DNA from: Cylindrotheca closterium
Taxonomy: Eukaryota; Bacillariophyta; Bacillariophyceae; Bacillariales; Bacillariaceae
Direction: 5' to 3'
Assembly: GCA_933822405.4 (NCBI GenBank)
Contig: CAKOGP040001668.1
Location: 310,001-374,000 of the forward strand
DNA: 64,000 nucleotides
Numbering within the stretch: the first letter of the stretch is position 1; each line of letters begins with the position of its first letter. Made by a program: the position numbers and the translations under genes. The notes under the pieces are model-generated. The model was not told the DNA's origin and searched no databases. It saw only the letters and a list, made by a program, of their open reading frames with translations. Shown piece by piece: positions 31,977 through 42,837 of the stretch.

Positions 31977-33482
31977 TTACGTAACACGCCTTCGTTTTTT
32001 CTCCCTTCGTTTTCTATCACCTTCTTCTGATTCGGAATCTTCTTCGTCATCCTCGTCATCGTCCTCTACACTTTCGGATGCATCATCATTTTCGGACGCT
32101 TCTTCTTCCTCCTCTTCTTCTTCGGAGTCATCCTCCTCACTCTGTGAATCTTCTTCTTCTTCGTCTTTCGATCCATCATCGTTCTCATCTTCTGACGCAC
32201 TTGCGTTCTCAAAATCCTTCAGATGCTTCTGTCGAATAGCTTCTTCATCATCCGAGTCGATGTAGTCTTCCACCACATCGTCTAGGTCGATGTCTTGATC
32301 GCTGTCCATGGTATGATCTTCTGGCTCGCCAAGTTCCCAGGTGTCTTGGCTTCCAAACAATACACAGTTCAAGCGTTGTTTCAGGTATATACAATCCAGC
32401 TGCTTTCGAGATTTGGTATCGTATACTCGTAGCATTCGATCAAGGCCAACGACCGCCATGCGAGGAAGAGTGGGGTGCTTCTTGAGTTGTCGGACGGATC
32501 CTGCTGGGCCGACGAAACGTCCCACGTTGTTGTTATCTTTTCGTTTGAGGTTTCTATCCATGGTCCTCATATCCAAATCATATATCTCCCCGGCGGAATC
32601 TGCCGCTACCAGACGGTGCTCGTCAACTTGACAGAGGGAAGTTATTCGGTATTCCAGCAGTCCTTCGGGTGTACAAGCCGTCGGTCGGCGTATGCGGGAA
32701 TCTTCACGGACGTCATACAATCGCACTTGCTTGTAGGCAGTCCCGACCGCCATGATATTCGAATCTTGCAAAAACAAGATGGATGAGGGCCATACTGGTT
32801 GCTGCAACAGAGTTTGTGGATCTGGTGGCAAATTCTTAGCCTTGAACACAATTCCACCAGTCGCCAAATCCAAGAGCACAGTTTCCCGTTCTCGACCGCC
32901 TATAGCCACACGGCCATTGATTGTATCACATGCCATAGCAGTTGCTAGTTGCGTGTTCAAGTTATTTCCAGGAGTATAAGAGATAGTCGTGCGTCCTTTG
33001 CTATTGGTATAGCAATTGTATTCCTTCACAACATTACCCTTCTTGGCATTAATGATGGCAATATTTCCAAGCATATCCCCAGCACAGACACGAGTACTCT
33101 TTTCAAAGACTCCCACTCCCAAGGGGCGCACTTTCCCATCGTATTCAATGTTTGTGAATGCATTCTGTACTGTAGAGTCCAGGCTGTACTTCCCATAGTC
33201 TCGCTTTGACTTTACATCAGCATTCCAGAATTCAATCGACCCATTGCTCCTCAATGCTGCAACCGAAATTTTTTCATCATCCATTTCAATAGGCACCATA
33301 TCAATGACTCCCCGAGTGCGGGATTGCTGTTCCTTTGGGTCAATTCGACGCACACCATCCTTCCTCACATCTGTCATCGTTGTGAATGGTTTGACTATTG
33401 CGTTAGGATCCTCTTCTTTCCGAGATAGTTCGGGGATGCACTCCTTCAACAGGCCGCATTCATCTCCTGTAATGAGTCTCAT
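31977..33482 (-). CDS. WDR74/Nsa1-like ribosome biogenesis protein
   Basis: A single exon encodes 501 residues. The start MRLITGDECG resembles the MRLL start of yeast Nsa1, so the ATG at 33482 is preferred over the open frame to 33635. The body is a WD40 beta-propeller with a diagnostic segment GPAGSVRQLKKHPTLPRMAVVGLDRMLRVYDTKS split across blades (GSVR-hP-LDR-LRVyD), typical of WDR74/Nsa1. The C-terminus is a long acidic run of Glu, Asp and Ser ending in a basic KRRREKKRRR-type tail. The family acts in the nucleolus in pre-60S ribosomal particle maturation with the Rix7/NVL ATPase. The acidic tail produces Ser-rich shadow frames on the other strand. Confidence 0.85.
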   Translation of the reverse strand: MRLITGDECGLLKECIPELSRKEEDPNAIVKPFTTMTDVRKDGVRRIDPKEQQSRTRGVIDMVPIEMDDEKISVAALRSNGSIEFWNADVKSKRDYGKYSLDSTVQNAFTNIEYDGKVRPLGVGVFEKSTRVCAGDMLGNIAIINAKKGNVVKEYNCYTNSKGRTTISYTPGNNLNTQLATAMACDTINGRVAIGGRERETVLLDLATGGIVFKAKNLPPDPQTLLQQPVWPSSILFLQDSNIMAVGTAYKQVRLYDVREDSRIRRPTACTPEGLLEYRITSLCQVDEHRLVAADSAGEIYDLDMRTMDRNLKRKDNNNVGRFVGPAGSVRQLKKHPTLPRMAVVGLDRMLRVYDTKSRKQLDCIYLKQRLNCVLFGSQDTWELGEPEDHTMDSDQDIDLDDVVEDYIDSDDEEAIRQKHLKDFENASASEDENDDGSKDEEEEDSQSEEDDSEEEEEEEEASENDDASESVEDDDEDDEEDSESEEGDRKRREKKRRRVT

Positions 33483-33801
33483 CACTTCGTTATGTTGGCA
33501 AGTTCTAAGTAAATGGGAGTGATAGGTATATGATAGGTGTCGGAACGATGATCGAACAAAAAAAATGTGCTTGGTTGTGGGTTTAGTCGAATGTGTCGTC
33601 GTTGTCATGGACAGAAAACAGACGAAAATGCACATGAAACAATACAGATGACAGAGAACAGTATACTCACTGCTGTACCAGTAATGCTGTAGCTATTCTC
33701 CATTGAACATAGTTGATCTAATCATTTCAGATGTCTGGAATTTGGATCAATTGCTGAAATTGATAAATAAACAAATAGATTCTCTATTGAACATGGTTGT
33801 T
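33483..33801. other. Intergenic region with short tandem repeat
   Basis: It lies between the 5' end of the WDR74 gene and the 3' end of the PH-START gene, both on minus. A short direct repeat is visible: TGTCTGGAATTTG-ATCAATTGCTGAAATTG occurs at about 33731-33760 and again inside the end of the next gene at about 33819-33848. No gene is seen. Confidence 0.5.
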
Positions 33802-36755
33802 CTAGTCATCGCACATGTCTGGAATTTGAATCAATTGCTGAAATTGTTTGGCAAAAGACCGACAGGCTGCCACATCATGCGACTGAAAGGTCATGGAGAC
33901 ATCCAAATGTTTCGTGGTGTGAGCACCATAAGCCTGTCGTTTCAAGTAGCTTGATATGACAATCGATAGTGGTGTATCTGGGGCATGCCAATCGACCTGC
34001 ACCAATGGATGGTTGTGCTGCTGGTGGTCCGGCGAGACCCATAAACGACAAGAGGGTCCCAGCAAATGTGATTCCACAAAGTTTGGCTCGACTTCTGCCG
34101 TTGGGTCGCTGAGATATCCCGTAATACTGTGGACAGAGTGCTGTTGTTCTGCAGGAACCCACATTGGATCCGATGGGGAGAGAGCACCCTCGTCGTGAAG
34201 CACAACTGACGGATTGTATACCAATGGAAAACTGGGAAAAACCCGCCGAGCGACAGACTGCGGATTATGCTCCATCGCCAAAGCTAATGCTCGAATCACC
34301 ACATGGGACAGTTCCGTTCCGTGAGCTCCGTTTTCTTTGGCTTCGTTCTTCTCCTTCAGATATCGTTCCATGTTTCGAAGATTGAAGGTGAAATGACACT
34401 GTGTCTTGCCATTCCTTCCGCCTAGTCGAAAAACATCGAGATCGGAGGATAGTTGAATGGAGGAGTGTAGTAAATGTTCCACCATGACCCAACGGATGGC
34501 AAAGACTATCGAAGCCAGAGTGATGATCAAGGAACTCACTTGGGAATGCAAGGAGATCAGTCGTAGGAGTATCGAGGTCCTAGCCCAAGAGTTTTTCAGG
34601 AAATGGTGTACCATCACAGGAAGAAGTAGGACCACACCTTCCACTAATAAGTTAGGAGGCGCACTCCGTGATCGGAACTCTGTTTCCGTATTAGGCGACG
34701 TGTCAAATATCGAACCGGAATCCGAATTTACTTGGGATAGGACTTCAGCAGACCTGTCGTCCTCCGCCTTGGTGCCAGTGATACTACTGGCACTACTATT
34801 GCTTCGTTTCGCCTTGGGTTTCCTATTATCCTTGTTTCGTTGCTTTAGTACCTCGTAGAGCGATTCGTATGTCATTTCTGGCACTTGGCTAATGGAATTG
34901 CCTCGATTCTTGACCTTTTGCAAATGGGCATCCATAATACGAGGTAAGTCAGCTTGCTGGGTCATGACAGTTTGCATGATCGCTTTGGGGATTTGTCCCT
35001 TCAGATCGTAGCTTAGAATTCGAGTATGTGTGCATCCATTCGGCATCTGTTCCCATACATGAAGTGAGACAGTCAAATCTGAAGAAAATGAATAACAAAA
35101 TAGATAGAATGGTATCAGAGTCGGCAAGAGTACTTGAAACCAACCAAGTAAAGTCAGCACTTACGGCCACGAACATGTCTTGGTGCCACACTTGGCCTCA
35201 TAGCTTCGGCCTCGGGGCACGAAAAGGCCAGTAGACACAGAGCCAAGTTGTCGGTTTCGGTGTTCTTTAAAAGACGCCAATGAGCTGCCGAACAAAACTC
35301 TCGAGGTCCTGTTGGCCAAACAGCCTGATAAGCCTTATACACCAGACTAGTATTAGGATTGTACTGGTGTAGTGGCTCTTGCTTGGTAACATTGGATTCC
35401 ATTTCCAAATCCTTTTTAAAGACCCACAATACTTGCAAGTAGTCCGATGGTTTGTGCGCTTCGACCTCGCGAATGGACCGAATCAATTGTTCTTTCTTGT
35501 GTACAGAACAATGTACTCCCTTGTTGTCATATTTGAATTGCAAGTCAGGATGGTCCACGTCATCAACATAGGGCAAGTAGCGTTGGAGCAGTCGGTCCAT
35601 GGATTGTTCCATGCTTGACGGGGTATTGTCATGAAGTGAATCTCCAAGGACAGTACTCCAGTTCGTGTTGGGTATTCGAGGGGAAACAGATAGGAGTGGA
35701 CTTTTGATAGGACTCTTTAGCCTGGTTTGTCTTAGGAGTTCTTCCAAGGATTCCAACTCGCCATCCGACAATATAACGTCGACCCGTTCCTTGGCATCGA
35801 TCAGCTTTTCTTTCCATGAGGACGATCCATTCCAATCGAGCACCTTCAGCACTTGCTCCATTTTTTCAAAAGTGGTGTGTGATATGGCGTGTGCTTCCGA
35901 CATCCACATTCCAGTCGGTGTGAGGGAGGATGGCAAATAATTCAAGACTAAACGTTCCAAAGTCCGATCAAAATCACTCTGAATTACTGTGACAACTGCT
36001 GCAGAAGCTGCTTTTCTATTTCTTGACGGCGTAGTGTAGATGCGATTCGGTGTCGTAAAGGGCGTGGGTGTTGTTGTTGTGGTGGGTGTCAGAGGCTGTT
36101 GCCGCCGTGGTCGTCCTGGCGGGGTGGAATTCAGGCCGTTGCGCAGATTTTCACTGGTGACAACGCTATTATTGTTCGAAACGCTGACGTCACCCCCCGT
36201 CATCGCATCAGCATTGCAAGCCACCGTGATTTGCTGCATCCATTCGTTACGGACTTCGATAGATCTGGCCGCCAAGTGGACAAAGGTCGCGTGTTCATGA
36301 TCGGTAATTGTAAAGACATACAGATTCTCGGAGGGTTTGCTCAACAATGGATTGGCCTCAACGGAGCTGCCAAGTAAATAGATGGATCCTCTAGGAACCA
36401 CATCATAGTCCACAGTATTTTGTGAAGCTTCAGAAGCCGTCCGACTTCGATTGCCCAATTCTCTGGTCGATGTCCCCTGGGATGCCTGTGACTGTGTTTC
36501 CTGACTTTGAGAATTCCTCCTATTCCTCTTCTTGTCATCATTGGCCAGTAGATAGTACGTCAAGAGATGTTGTTCATTGTGGAGGACAAACCATCGAGGC
36601 CGCCAATGATACTTGAATAAATCACGGCGTTTCCATAGAACTCCTTGCATTCGTTGGCGACTGGACATGCTTGTGGGAGGTGAGGCTCGAAAGCTCAGAT
36701 AGTCCAGTACCGAACGCTGATCTTCTTGTCCTGCTTGAGAAAAGTTTTCGTCCAT
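33802..36755 (-). CDS. PH-START domain protein with C-terminal acyltransferase-like region
   Basis: Two exons (36755-35165 and 35078-33802) flank an 86-bp intron (GTAAGT/CAG); the product is 955 residues. A PH domain lies near the N-terminus (about 35-180; GVLWKRRDLFKYHWRPRWFVL start and a WMQQI-type last helix), with a Ser/Gln insertion. A Thr/Pro-rich linker follows, then a START-like lipid-binding domain (about 400-590, split by the intron; GPREFCSAAHWRLL and VRGHLTVSLHVWEQMPNG). A basic linker comes next, then a hydrophobic stretch (SLIITLASIVFAIRWVMV) and a C-terminal region with FTFNLRNME, LSHVVIRALALAMEHNP and DVSMTFQSHDVAACRSF. These last motifs resemble the catalytic domain of CoA-dependent 2-oxoacid-dehydrogenase acyltransferases, but the HxxxDG motif is degenerate. 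A membrane-associated lipid-sensing protein is likely; the last domain is inferred. Confidence 0.8.
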
Positions 36756-37166
36756 TACCTTCTAGGCTAGTTGCCGGAAGAGAGGAAGGAATATGGTTGC
36801 AATCCAGGGGGGAGGTTTGGGTCGTATCGAGGACTTGCTCTGATGAGATTGAAGCTGAACACTACAGTATTAAATGTTTTCATTTAGTATCACTGACAAT
36901 GATGTCTGACTCATTCGACTTCTGGACTGATTGGAGAATGAATCGAAGATTTTGGAGAAGCAGCGAAGTGGTAAATGACATGGAATAGGCCTTTCATTCA
37001 CTCCTAAGAACGGAGAGGCTTCCGAATGACGTAGAACTCTACTCAGTCATGCCTCCCCCAATGGCACGTCTTGCATCGGAATTTTGTCTGTGTCTCAAAT
37101 CATCACACAAATCAATCGACAACAGCATAAACAAACATAAACAAACATAAACAAAGCACAAACAAA
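36756..37166. other. Intergenic divergent promoter region
   Basis: This separates the PH-START gene (minus) from thioredoxin copy 1 (plus). Just upstream of the thioredoxin start an ACAAACATAA-type unit is repeated about three times (37125-37156), giving an A-rich leader. No gene is seen. Confidence 0.5.
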
Positions 37167-37532
37167 ATGGTTCGCATGATCAGTGATATGGATGAGTGGA
37201 ATGCTCTTATGGAGATTTCCAAGAGCAAGGCAGTCATTGTTGACTTTACTGCCACTTGGTGTGTAAGTTTTAGAAATATCTTATCTGAGATAATTCGTAT
37301 TACTTCCACATCAGTTTGTGGTTTCATTGCACACTTGCCAATTTAACTTCTGACTCTTTGCGTCCTTCACTCCTTCTCTTTTTTCATCCGCTCTCACAAT
37401 GTTTCAATGGATCATGCTTGTTGATGATTGCGTTTCCAAATCTACCGATGCGATCACCTCTTGTCACATACTGCAAACTTTGCTCATGATTACGCTTTCT
37501 GGCTCTTGCAATCCATCTTCGTGTTTCACCCC

Positions 37533-37563
<31 letters not shown>

Positions 37564-37786
37564 GCCACCATGTAAGATGATCGCCCCAATTTTCGCCAAA
37601 ATGGCCGAAGAAAATCCTGAAGTTGAATTCGTCAAGGTTGATGTCGACGAGGCCAACGATGTTGCTGGTATGTGTGGAATTTCTGCCATGCCTACCTTCC
37701 AAGTCTACAAGGGAGGAGCCAAGGTGGAGGAATTGCGAGGTGCTGATCCAAAGGGACTCAGTGCTATGGTTGCCAAGAACAAGTAA
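37167..37786 (+). CDS. Thioredoxin with WCPPC active site (paralogue 1)
   Basis: Two exons (37167-37262 and 37565-37786) flank a 302-bp intron (GTAAGT / …CAACAACAG). The product is 105 residues, the usual length of a cytosolic thioredoxin. The splice joins TGG TGT to CCA CCA TGT AAG, giving an active site W-C-P-P-C rather than W-C-G-P-C. Other family features are intact: VDFTATW before the site, VKVDVDEAND, the cis-Pro motif AMPTFQVYKGG and a Gly-rich end. The second Pro-type residue should change redox potential. The paralogue at 40821 keeps CGPC. The acceptor lies directly after a (CAA)n microsatellite without a pyrimidine tract, so the exact boundary needs transcript proof. Confidence 0.85.
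37520..37564 (+). repeat. (CAA)n microsatellite forming the splice acceptor
   Basis: About ten CAA/ACA trinucleotides end in CAG at the 3' end of the thioredoxin 1 intron, replacing the polypyrimidine tract. Length polymorphism here could affect splicing. Confidence 0.8.
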
Positions 37787-38189
37787 ACACTATACCATAT
37801 AACAGACGACAAATAGTATTTGCATGTCTTTTTTATTTTAAAAAAAGGCCAGACTTGAAAAAGACCAGACAGGGTGCTTTGGACCCTTTTCTATTGAGGC
37901 TTTGCATTAGAACGAGCTCCGCGTTTCTAAACGCATCAATGGTTTGATGTGATATTTAGTATCTAGTCTAACTCTAGAAGTGGTTGTATTATTATACCGG
38001 TAGAGTGACGATGAAACGAGACATGATAATTTTGGACTAGTTCGAGTCAAACACAAGCCTGCCGACCGAACAATCGATTTTCAAATTATTTTCTTCGAAC
38101 TGCCACACAACCTGAACTTCATCGCATCTACCGTACCTCATTGCGTCGGAACTATTTTTGAGACTTTCCAACTACATCCCTCCCAGCTT
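37787..38189. other. Intergenic region
   Basis: 3' flank of thioredoxin 1 and promoter side of the Tudor-RING gene. A poly-T/poly-A pair lies at 37828-37846. No gene is seen. Confidence 0.45.
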
Positions 38190-40579
38190 ATGAGCTCCAC
38201 TGAACAGACGGACAATGTCCTTGAGATTGGGACGAGAATAACGTGCTATTGGCCTGACGATGATCAGTGGTATAAAGGAACTGTTGCAAATGAATTGGAC
38301 AATGATCGATTCTGGATATCGTACGATGATGGCGATGAAGGGGAAATCAATATCAAGGAAGATAAATGGCGACGATCCTTGCATCCTGATAAGTTCATCA
38401 AAGAGAATACACTAGCGGATGAGCAAAAGCAAGCAATTGTTGAAAAACTTGAGTTGGGATCAAGAATCGCAGTCTACTTTCCCCATGAAAAGGAATATTA
38501 TCCTGGCACCCTAACAAAGAAAAAGGATGCATCCTATCTCATCAAATACGATGATGGAGACAAAGAATGGGCAGATCTTCTTTTTCGCAAATTCAAACGA
38601 ATTACAAAGAAGTCTGATCAGCTTGAGGTTGGATCGCGTGTGGCCGTGTATAATGAGAAGCGAAATAAGAATTATCATGGAACTGTAGTCAAGATTAAGC
38701 CCGAAAGCGCAAAGCCGCATAAAGTCAAGTATGATAAGGAAAGCAGGGGGGAAGAGTGGCTGAACTTACACGTTCATCCGTTCTTGGACATGGTGATAGA
38801 ATGGGATGGAAAGAAACGGAAAGAAGAGTTTCTGGATGCAGATCGTCCTATCAAACGCAGACGACATAATATCCAAGTGCAACAGGAAGCACAGGAAAAT
38901 CAAACGGAACAAGAGTCTGCTCTTGTAAGCGAGGAGCCTTGTGCACATTGTGAGACTCGCGCTGATGCACCCTATGCAATTGCTTGTCATCACATTTTGT
39001 GTGAGCAATGTGTTGATGAGTATAGACACAATGATTCGTGTAAAGCCTGTCCCTTGTGTAAGACTCTCATCAGGTCTGCACCCATAAACTTTTCGCCGGA
39101 TCATGATTCCTTTAAGGCTGTTGAAGCGCTATCGAAAACGACAGCTGAAGTCAAAATGGAATTCTCATCGGCTTCATCTGCTTCAATGAAAGTACCTGCT
39201 TTGAATGCTGCTCGTATTATCAAAGCTTGTCAATCAAAACGAAGAGACGATCGTGAGCACAAGGGGTACTACTGGCGATTCAAAGGATCTAAAGACCGCA
39301 TCTTACGTGTTGGAGAAGGGATCAAAGATGGAATTCAAATCGAGCAAGTCGACCTTGAGAGTGGTGAAATCATCAAGACTTTTTCTTCTGGCAGAAAAGC
39401 GCATGAAGCAACGGGTGTCGGTCGGATTGTTATAAGACGAGTTTTGGAGAGACGGGGTAAGGCAAATGGTGGTGGCTTTTTTTGGAGATACCAAGGAGAG
39501 ACACACGGGCCATGGCCGGATCCAGAACCAAAACATTTGAAGCCGTTGGAACAGCTTGATTGGGAGACTGGGGAGATGTTGGCTTCTTTCCAATCACTGG
39601 CTGATGCAAAACGAGCAATGGGTAAGCCTCCGAATAGTTCGTGCATTCGAGAAGTTTGTGATGGCGACGGGAGAGGAACAGCCCATGGATTCTTTTGGCG
39701 ATGGAAAGGCTCCGACTCTATTCCGAACCACTTGATTGGTGCAACCAAGGTTATGGAAATTAGGAAAAAAAGGAATGGCAAGGTTTTGAAGGTTTTCAAG
39801 AATTCGAAGGGTAAGTTTGGAATTCTCGCCTTCCAGCCATCATGATTCGCCTCATTCATGTATCTATTCTTTTAAAATCTAACCGAAAAGAAGCCCAAGC
39901 CTTCTTTGGGCACCAGTGCTGCTGGAGTTCCATTTGCCGATACTGCCGCGAAGAGAGTTTTTACTTGGGGTATTATTGGCGATATCGTGTACTGAGACGT
40001 CCAGTGAACTCGAACGAAGCAGTGGTCGGAAAGCGACTTCGAATCAAGCGAGGGGGTGGTGGGGATTGGCTTGAAGGCAAAATCAAAAGTTTCCATTCCG
40101 ATTCTGGTGAATACGAAATTGTATTTGATTGTGGGAAAACGGAACGACGTCGCCTTGAGAATCTTGAATATGAATGGAAAAATGACCAAGGGCAGAAACC
40201 CATAGAGCAGCTCGATTTGCAAACAGGACAGATTCTGAACACTTTTGACTCTATTGCAGATGCAAAACGCGGTATCCAAGATGCAAATGGATCTCATATA
40301 ACGTCCGTCTGCAAAGGCCGCTACCATTCAGCGCATGGATACTTCTGGCGATATAAAGGGTCGACAGAAATTCCAAGAAAGAAAAAAGGTCGACGCAAGA
40401 TTGATCAGCTCTGTTTGAAGACTGGGCGGGTGATTGCTTCATTTGATACTATTACGGCTGCTGGCAAAGCGGTAGGGATTACGACTCCGGGAATCAGTTA
40501 CTGCTGTAATGGTCGAAACAGTAGTAAGTCTGCAGGTGGTTTTGGTTGGAGATTCTCAACAAAAGATGAAGAGGAGTAG
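38190..40579 (+). CDS. Tudor-like / RING / NUMOD1-like repeat protein
   Basis: Two exons (38190-39810 and 39891-40579) flank an 80-bp intron (GTAAGT/AAG); the product is 769 residues. Three Tudor/chromo-barrel-like modules open the protein (about 12-60, 88-135, 143-200), each with a V/I-x-VYWP-type strand and a YDDGD or equivalent. A RING finger follows with C3HC4 spacing (Cys251, 254, 266, His268, Cys271, 274, 287, 290). The rest is a chain of about five to six NUMOD1-like repeats: I-E-Q-D-ETG-I--F-S--DAK-A-----S-I--VC-G-----A-G-FFWR-K-G. A further Tudor-like module (VVGKRLRIKRGGGGDWLEGKI) is inserted between repeats. RING suggests ubiquitin E3 activity; Tudor modules suggest binding of methylated proteins; NUMOD1-type repeats bind DNA in homing endonucleases. 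There is no nuclease domain. Confidence 0.85.
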
Positions 40580-40820
40580 AAAAAAGAGGTACACGTACTG
40601 TTGTAGTTCCTTGAGTCACGTTTGGCATCTGATCGTGATTGTCTGAGTTTCGTGACTGAAGATGATTCCCCGAGAGAGGCTTTTTCGATGAGAATCCCCA
40701 AATCAGTTGCTTCCATGGAAGTCGTGCAAATACCGTTGATCACATCCACAACACTGCATAAAACAGCAAATACAGCAAACACAACCACTACACAAAACAA
40801 CGACAACACACACAATAAAA

Positions 40821-41232
40821 ATGGTTCGCATGATCAAGAATATGGCAGAATGGAATGCTCTTATGGAGACTTCCAAGTCCAAGACTGTTGTCGTCGACTT
40901 CACAGCATCATGGTGTAAGTTTTGAATGGATTGTCATCCCATCAGGCCAAATGGCATCAGACCGAACACACTTTCTTACACTCTTCTTTTGGTAAATCGC
41001 AAATGCAGGCGGTCCATGTAAGATGATCGCCCCTATTTTCTCTGAAATTGCTGAGAAGAATCCAGATGTTGAATTCGTCAAGGTTGACGTTGACGAAGCC
41101 GAGGATGTTGCTGGACTCTGTGGAATCCAAGCTATGCCTACCTTCCAAGTATACAAGGGTGGTTCCAAGGTTGATGAAATGAGAGGTGCTGATTCCAAGG
41201 GACTCACGAACATGGTCACCAAGAACAAGTAG
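40821..41232 (+). CDS. Thioredoxin with WCGPC active site (paralogue 2)
   Basis: Two exons (40821-40914 and 41009-41232) flank a 94-bp intron (GTAAGT/CAG). The product is 105 residues. The splice gives the canonical W-C-G-P-C-K active site. It is very similar to the 37167 product (same MVRMI start, same intron position within one codon, same AMPTFQVYKGG cis-Pro region and same length). There is no targeting peptide, so it is probably a cytosolic thioredoxin h-type protein reducing target disulphides with NADPH-thioredoxin reductase. The shared A/C-rich leader (CACAACA…ATAAAA) before both starts supports a segmental duplication. The intervening Tudor-RING gene has no counterpart. Confidence 0.92.
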
Positions 41233-41927
41233 ACAGTATGGCTGAATGCAAACAGGAACATTCTGTGTGAATTACGAGGTAGTCAAAGCAACGACAACAT
41301 AAAATCAAGCAATATATATAATGTATCATACACGGGCCATTCGGAATATAGTAAGAATGCAAGCTAATAAATGTTAGATGTCATCTGATTAAATCTTGTT
41401 GCCGTTCTATTTTCTTGGATTTGCTGAGTCTAGTCTATAGCACTGCTTGACAATAGTCGTCAAACAACACCTTGAAGAAAAAAATGGTATCGTTTGAAAA
41501 GGAATGGATATATAACTAGTGTAAGACACATCCTTTCGAAAGCATTGTATATTGGCTTACATATTTATATCGCTCGCACCACCACTGGAAAACACCAAAC
41601 TTCAGTCCTCAGCCTCAGGTGAAATGCTCCGAGTTGACAGACCAGCGATTTCATGAAATAGCTGGACGCCCGTGGTTGAAGGCGACTCGATAGGTCGTGT
41701 TCTGCTAGCTGTGACGATCACTCTTCCTCCCTTTCTCTCTTTACACTAGGTACAGCTTCTTTCGTTCGATTGGGATTACCCAGCGTCTTTTAAAGTGCTC
41801 AGTTTAGAGGCAGGGGTGGTCTGTCGTAGTCACATCATGCTTTCGACATCGAGCGAGAAGTATTGGAGATAGAAAAGAGGTGAGAGGTGCTCCTCCTACC
41901 TACATATGATGCTTCATCACCATCCAT
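41233..41927. other. Intergenic region between convergent genes
   Basis: About 0.7 kb between the stops of thioredoxin 2 (plus) and the proteasome subunit (minus). No gene, tRNA or clear repeat was recognised. Confidence 0.45.
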
Positions 41928-42837
41928 CTAATCATTCCGATGCGCCAAATCATATTCAGTGATTCCATCCTTAGTAATGAGATACACCAGACTTCCATAT
42001 CCACTGAGACAGTCTCGCTCCAATGCGCTCTGAAAGGCTTCTCCACAAGCCCTCAAAAGTTGATCCTTGTCCATATCTGGTTTCCACAGGGCTTCGGCAG
42101 TTCCATAGAGAGACTTAGACGCAGCACCCGAGCAGACAAAGGATTGACTCGTGGATTTGGCACCAATCATGTCCATGGCACAAAGAAATGGCTTACAGGG
42201 TGCAGATGGCGATGACGATGTGGATAGTCCAGCAATCACAGGTTCTACATAGTATCTACCTCGATTTCTATGGAGCATGTGACTGGTAATGGACGCCAAG
42301 GCCTTTGGGGAAATGTACCGACGCCGACTATCTTCTTGGAGGGACGTGGAAAATCCCAAGGCTCGATTCAATTTGGCGCGGACTTGAGTCTGCAAGTCTT
42401 GCGATAAAGACTGGACGTCCCCTTCCAAGCCGACAAAGGCTACCATCAGTTGCGGGTTGGGCGTCCAAGCAAGTCGTGGAGCAATATTGACCATCTGTGG
42501 TCCACTTCCAAAACGCTTGTCGAGAGCTATGGCAACGCAATCTTTGCCAGCCATAGCCAAAAGGGATCCTGTAAGATGAGGAATCCAAGGCCAAAGTGAG
42601 TCACACGTAGATTGCAACAAGAAATGTAGACAATCATTGCTTGGTTTCAACGTGAATTGTTTACAACCGACACTATCCACAATGTACATCTTTGCTTTAT
42701 TTTTCGTTGTTAGGTACACATGTCGCCTTACCTCCATTCATGGTCATTGGATCCTGTTGTTGCGCCCACGCTATACTCATGAGTGAACATGTGAATAGGA
42801 TCAACGGCAAGAAAGTGCTCCGATTGCTAGCATTCAT
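41928..42837 (-). CDS. 20S proteasome beta-3-type subunit with N-terminal extension
   Basis: Two exons (42837-42732 and 42568-41928) flank a 163-bp intron (GTAAGG/CAG); the product is 248 residues. The core matches proteasome beta-3 (PSMB3/Pup3): NGGSLLAMAGKDCVAIALD, YYVEPVIAGL, FLCAMDMIGA, VCSGAASKSLYGTAEALW and DRDCLSGYGSLVYLI. Beta-3 is a non-catalytic subunit and there is no catalytic Thr1, as expected. Unusually, the first exon encodes a signal-peptide-like start (NRSTFLPLILFTCSLMSIAWA then QQQ). A second in-frame Met (MSIAWAQQQ) would give a nearly canonical cytosolic protein. The region around MVNIAPRLAWTPNPQLMV is also more divergent than usual. Placement in the 26S or in a plastid-surrounding compartment cannot be decided here. 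Confidence 0.88.

Noticed and set aside
31972..32265. Ser-rich plus-strand frame
   Set aside because: Shadow of the acidic tail of the WDR74-like protein.
33483..33710. Upstream exon for the WDR74 gene with start near 33705
   Set aside because: A GTGAGT donor and TAG acceptor exist, but joining them puts a stop in frame; the MRLITG start matches the family.
38190..39845. Tudor-RING gene ending at 39845 as a single-exon gene
   Set aside because: A phase-1 GTAAGT/AAG intron (39811-39890) joins it to the next frame and completes a NUMOD1-like repeat.
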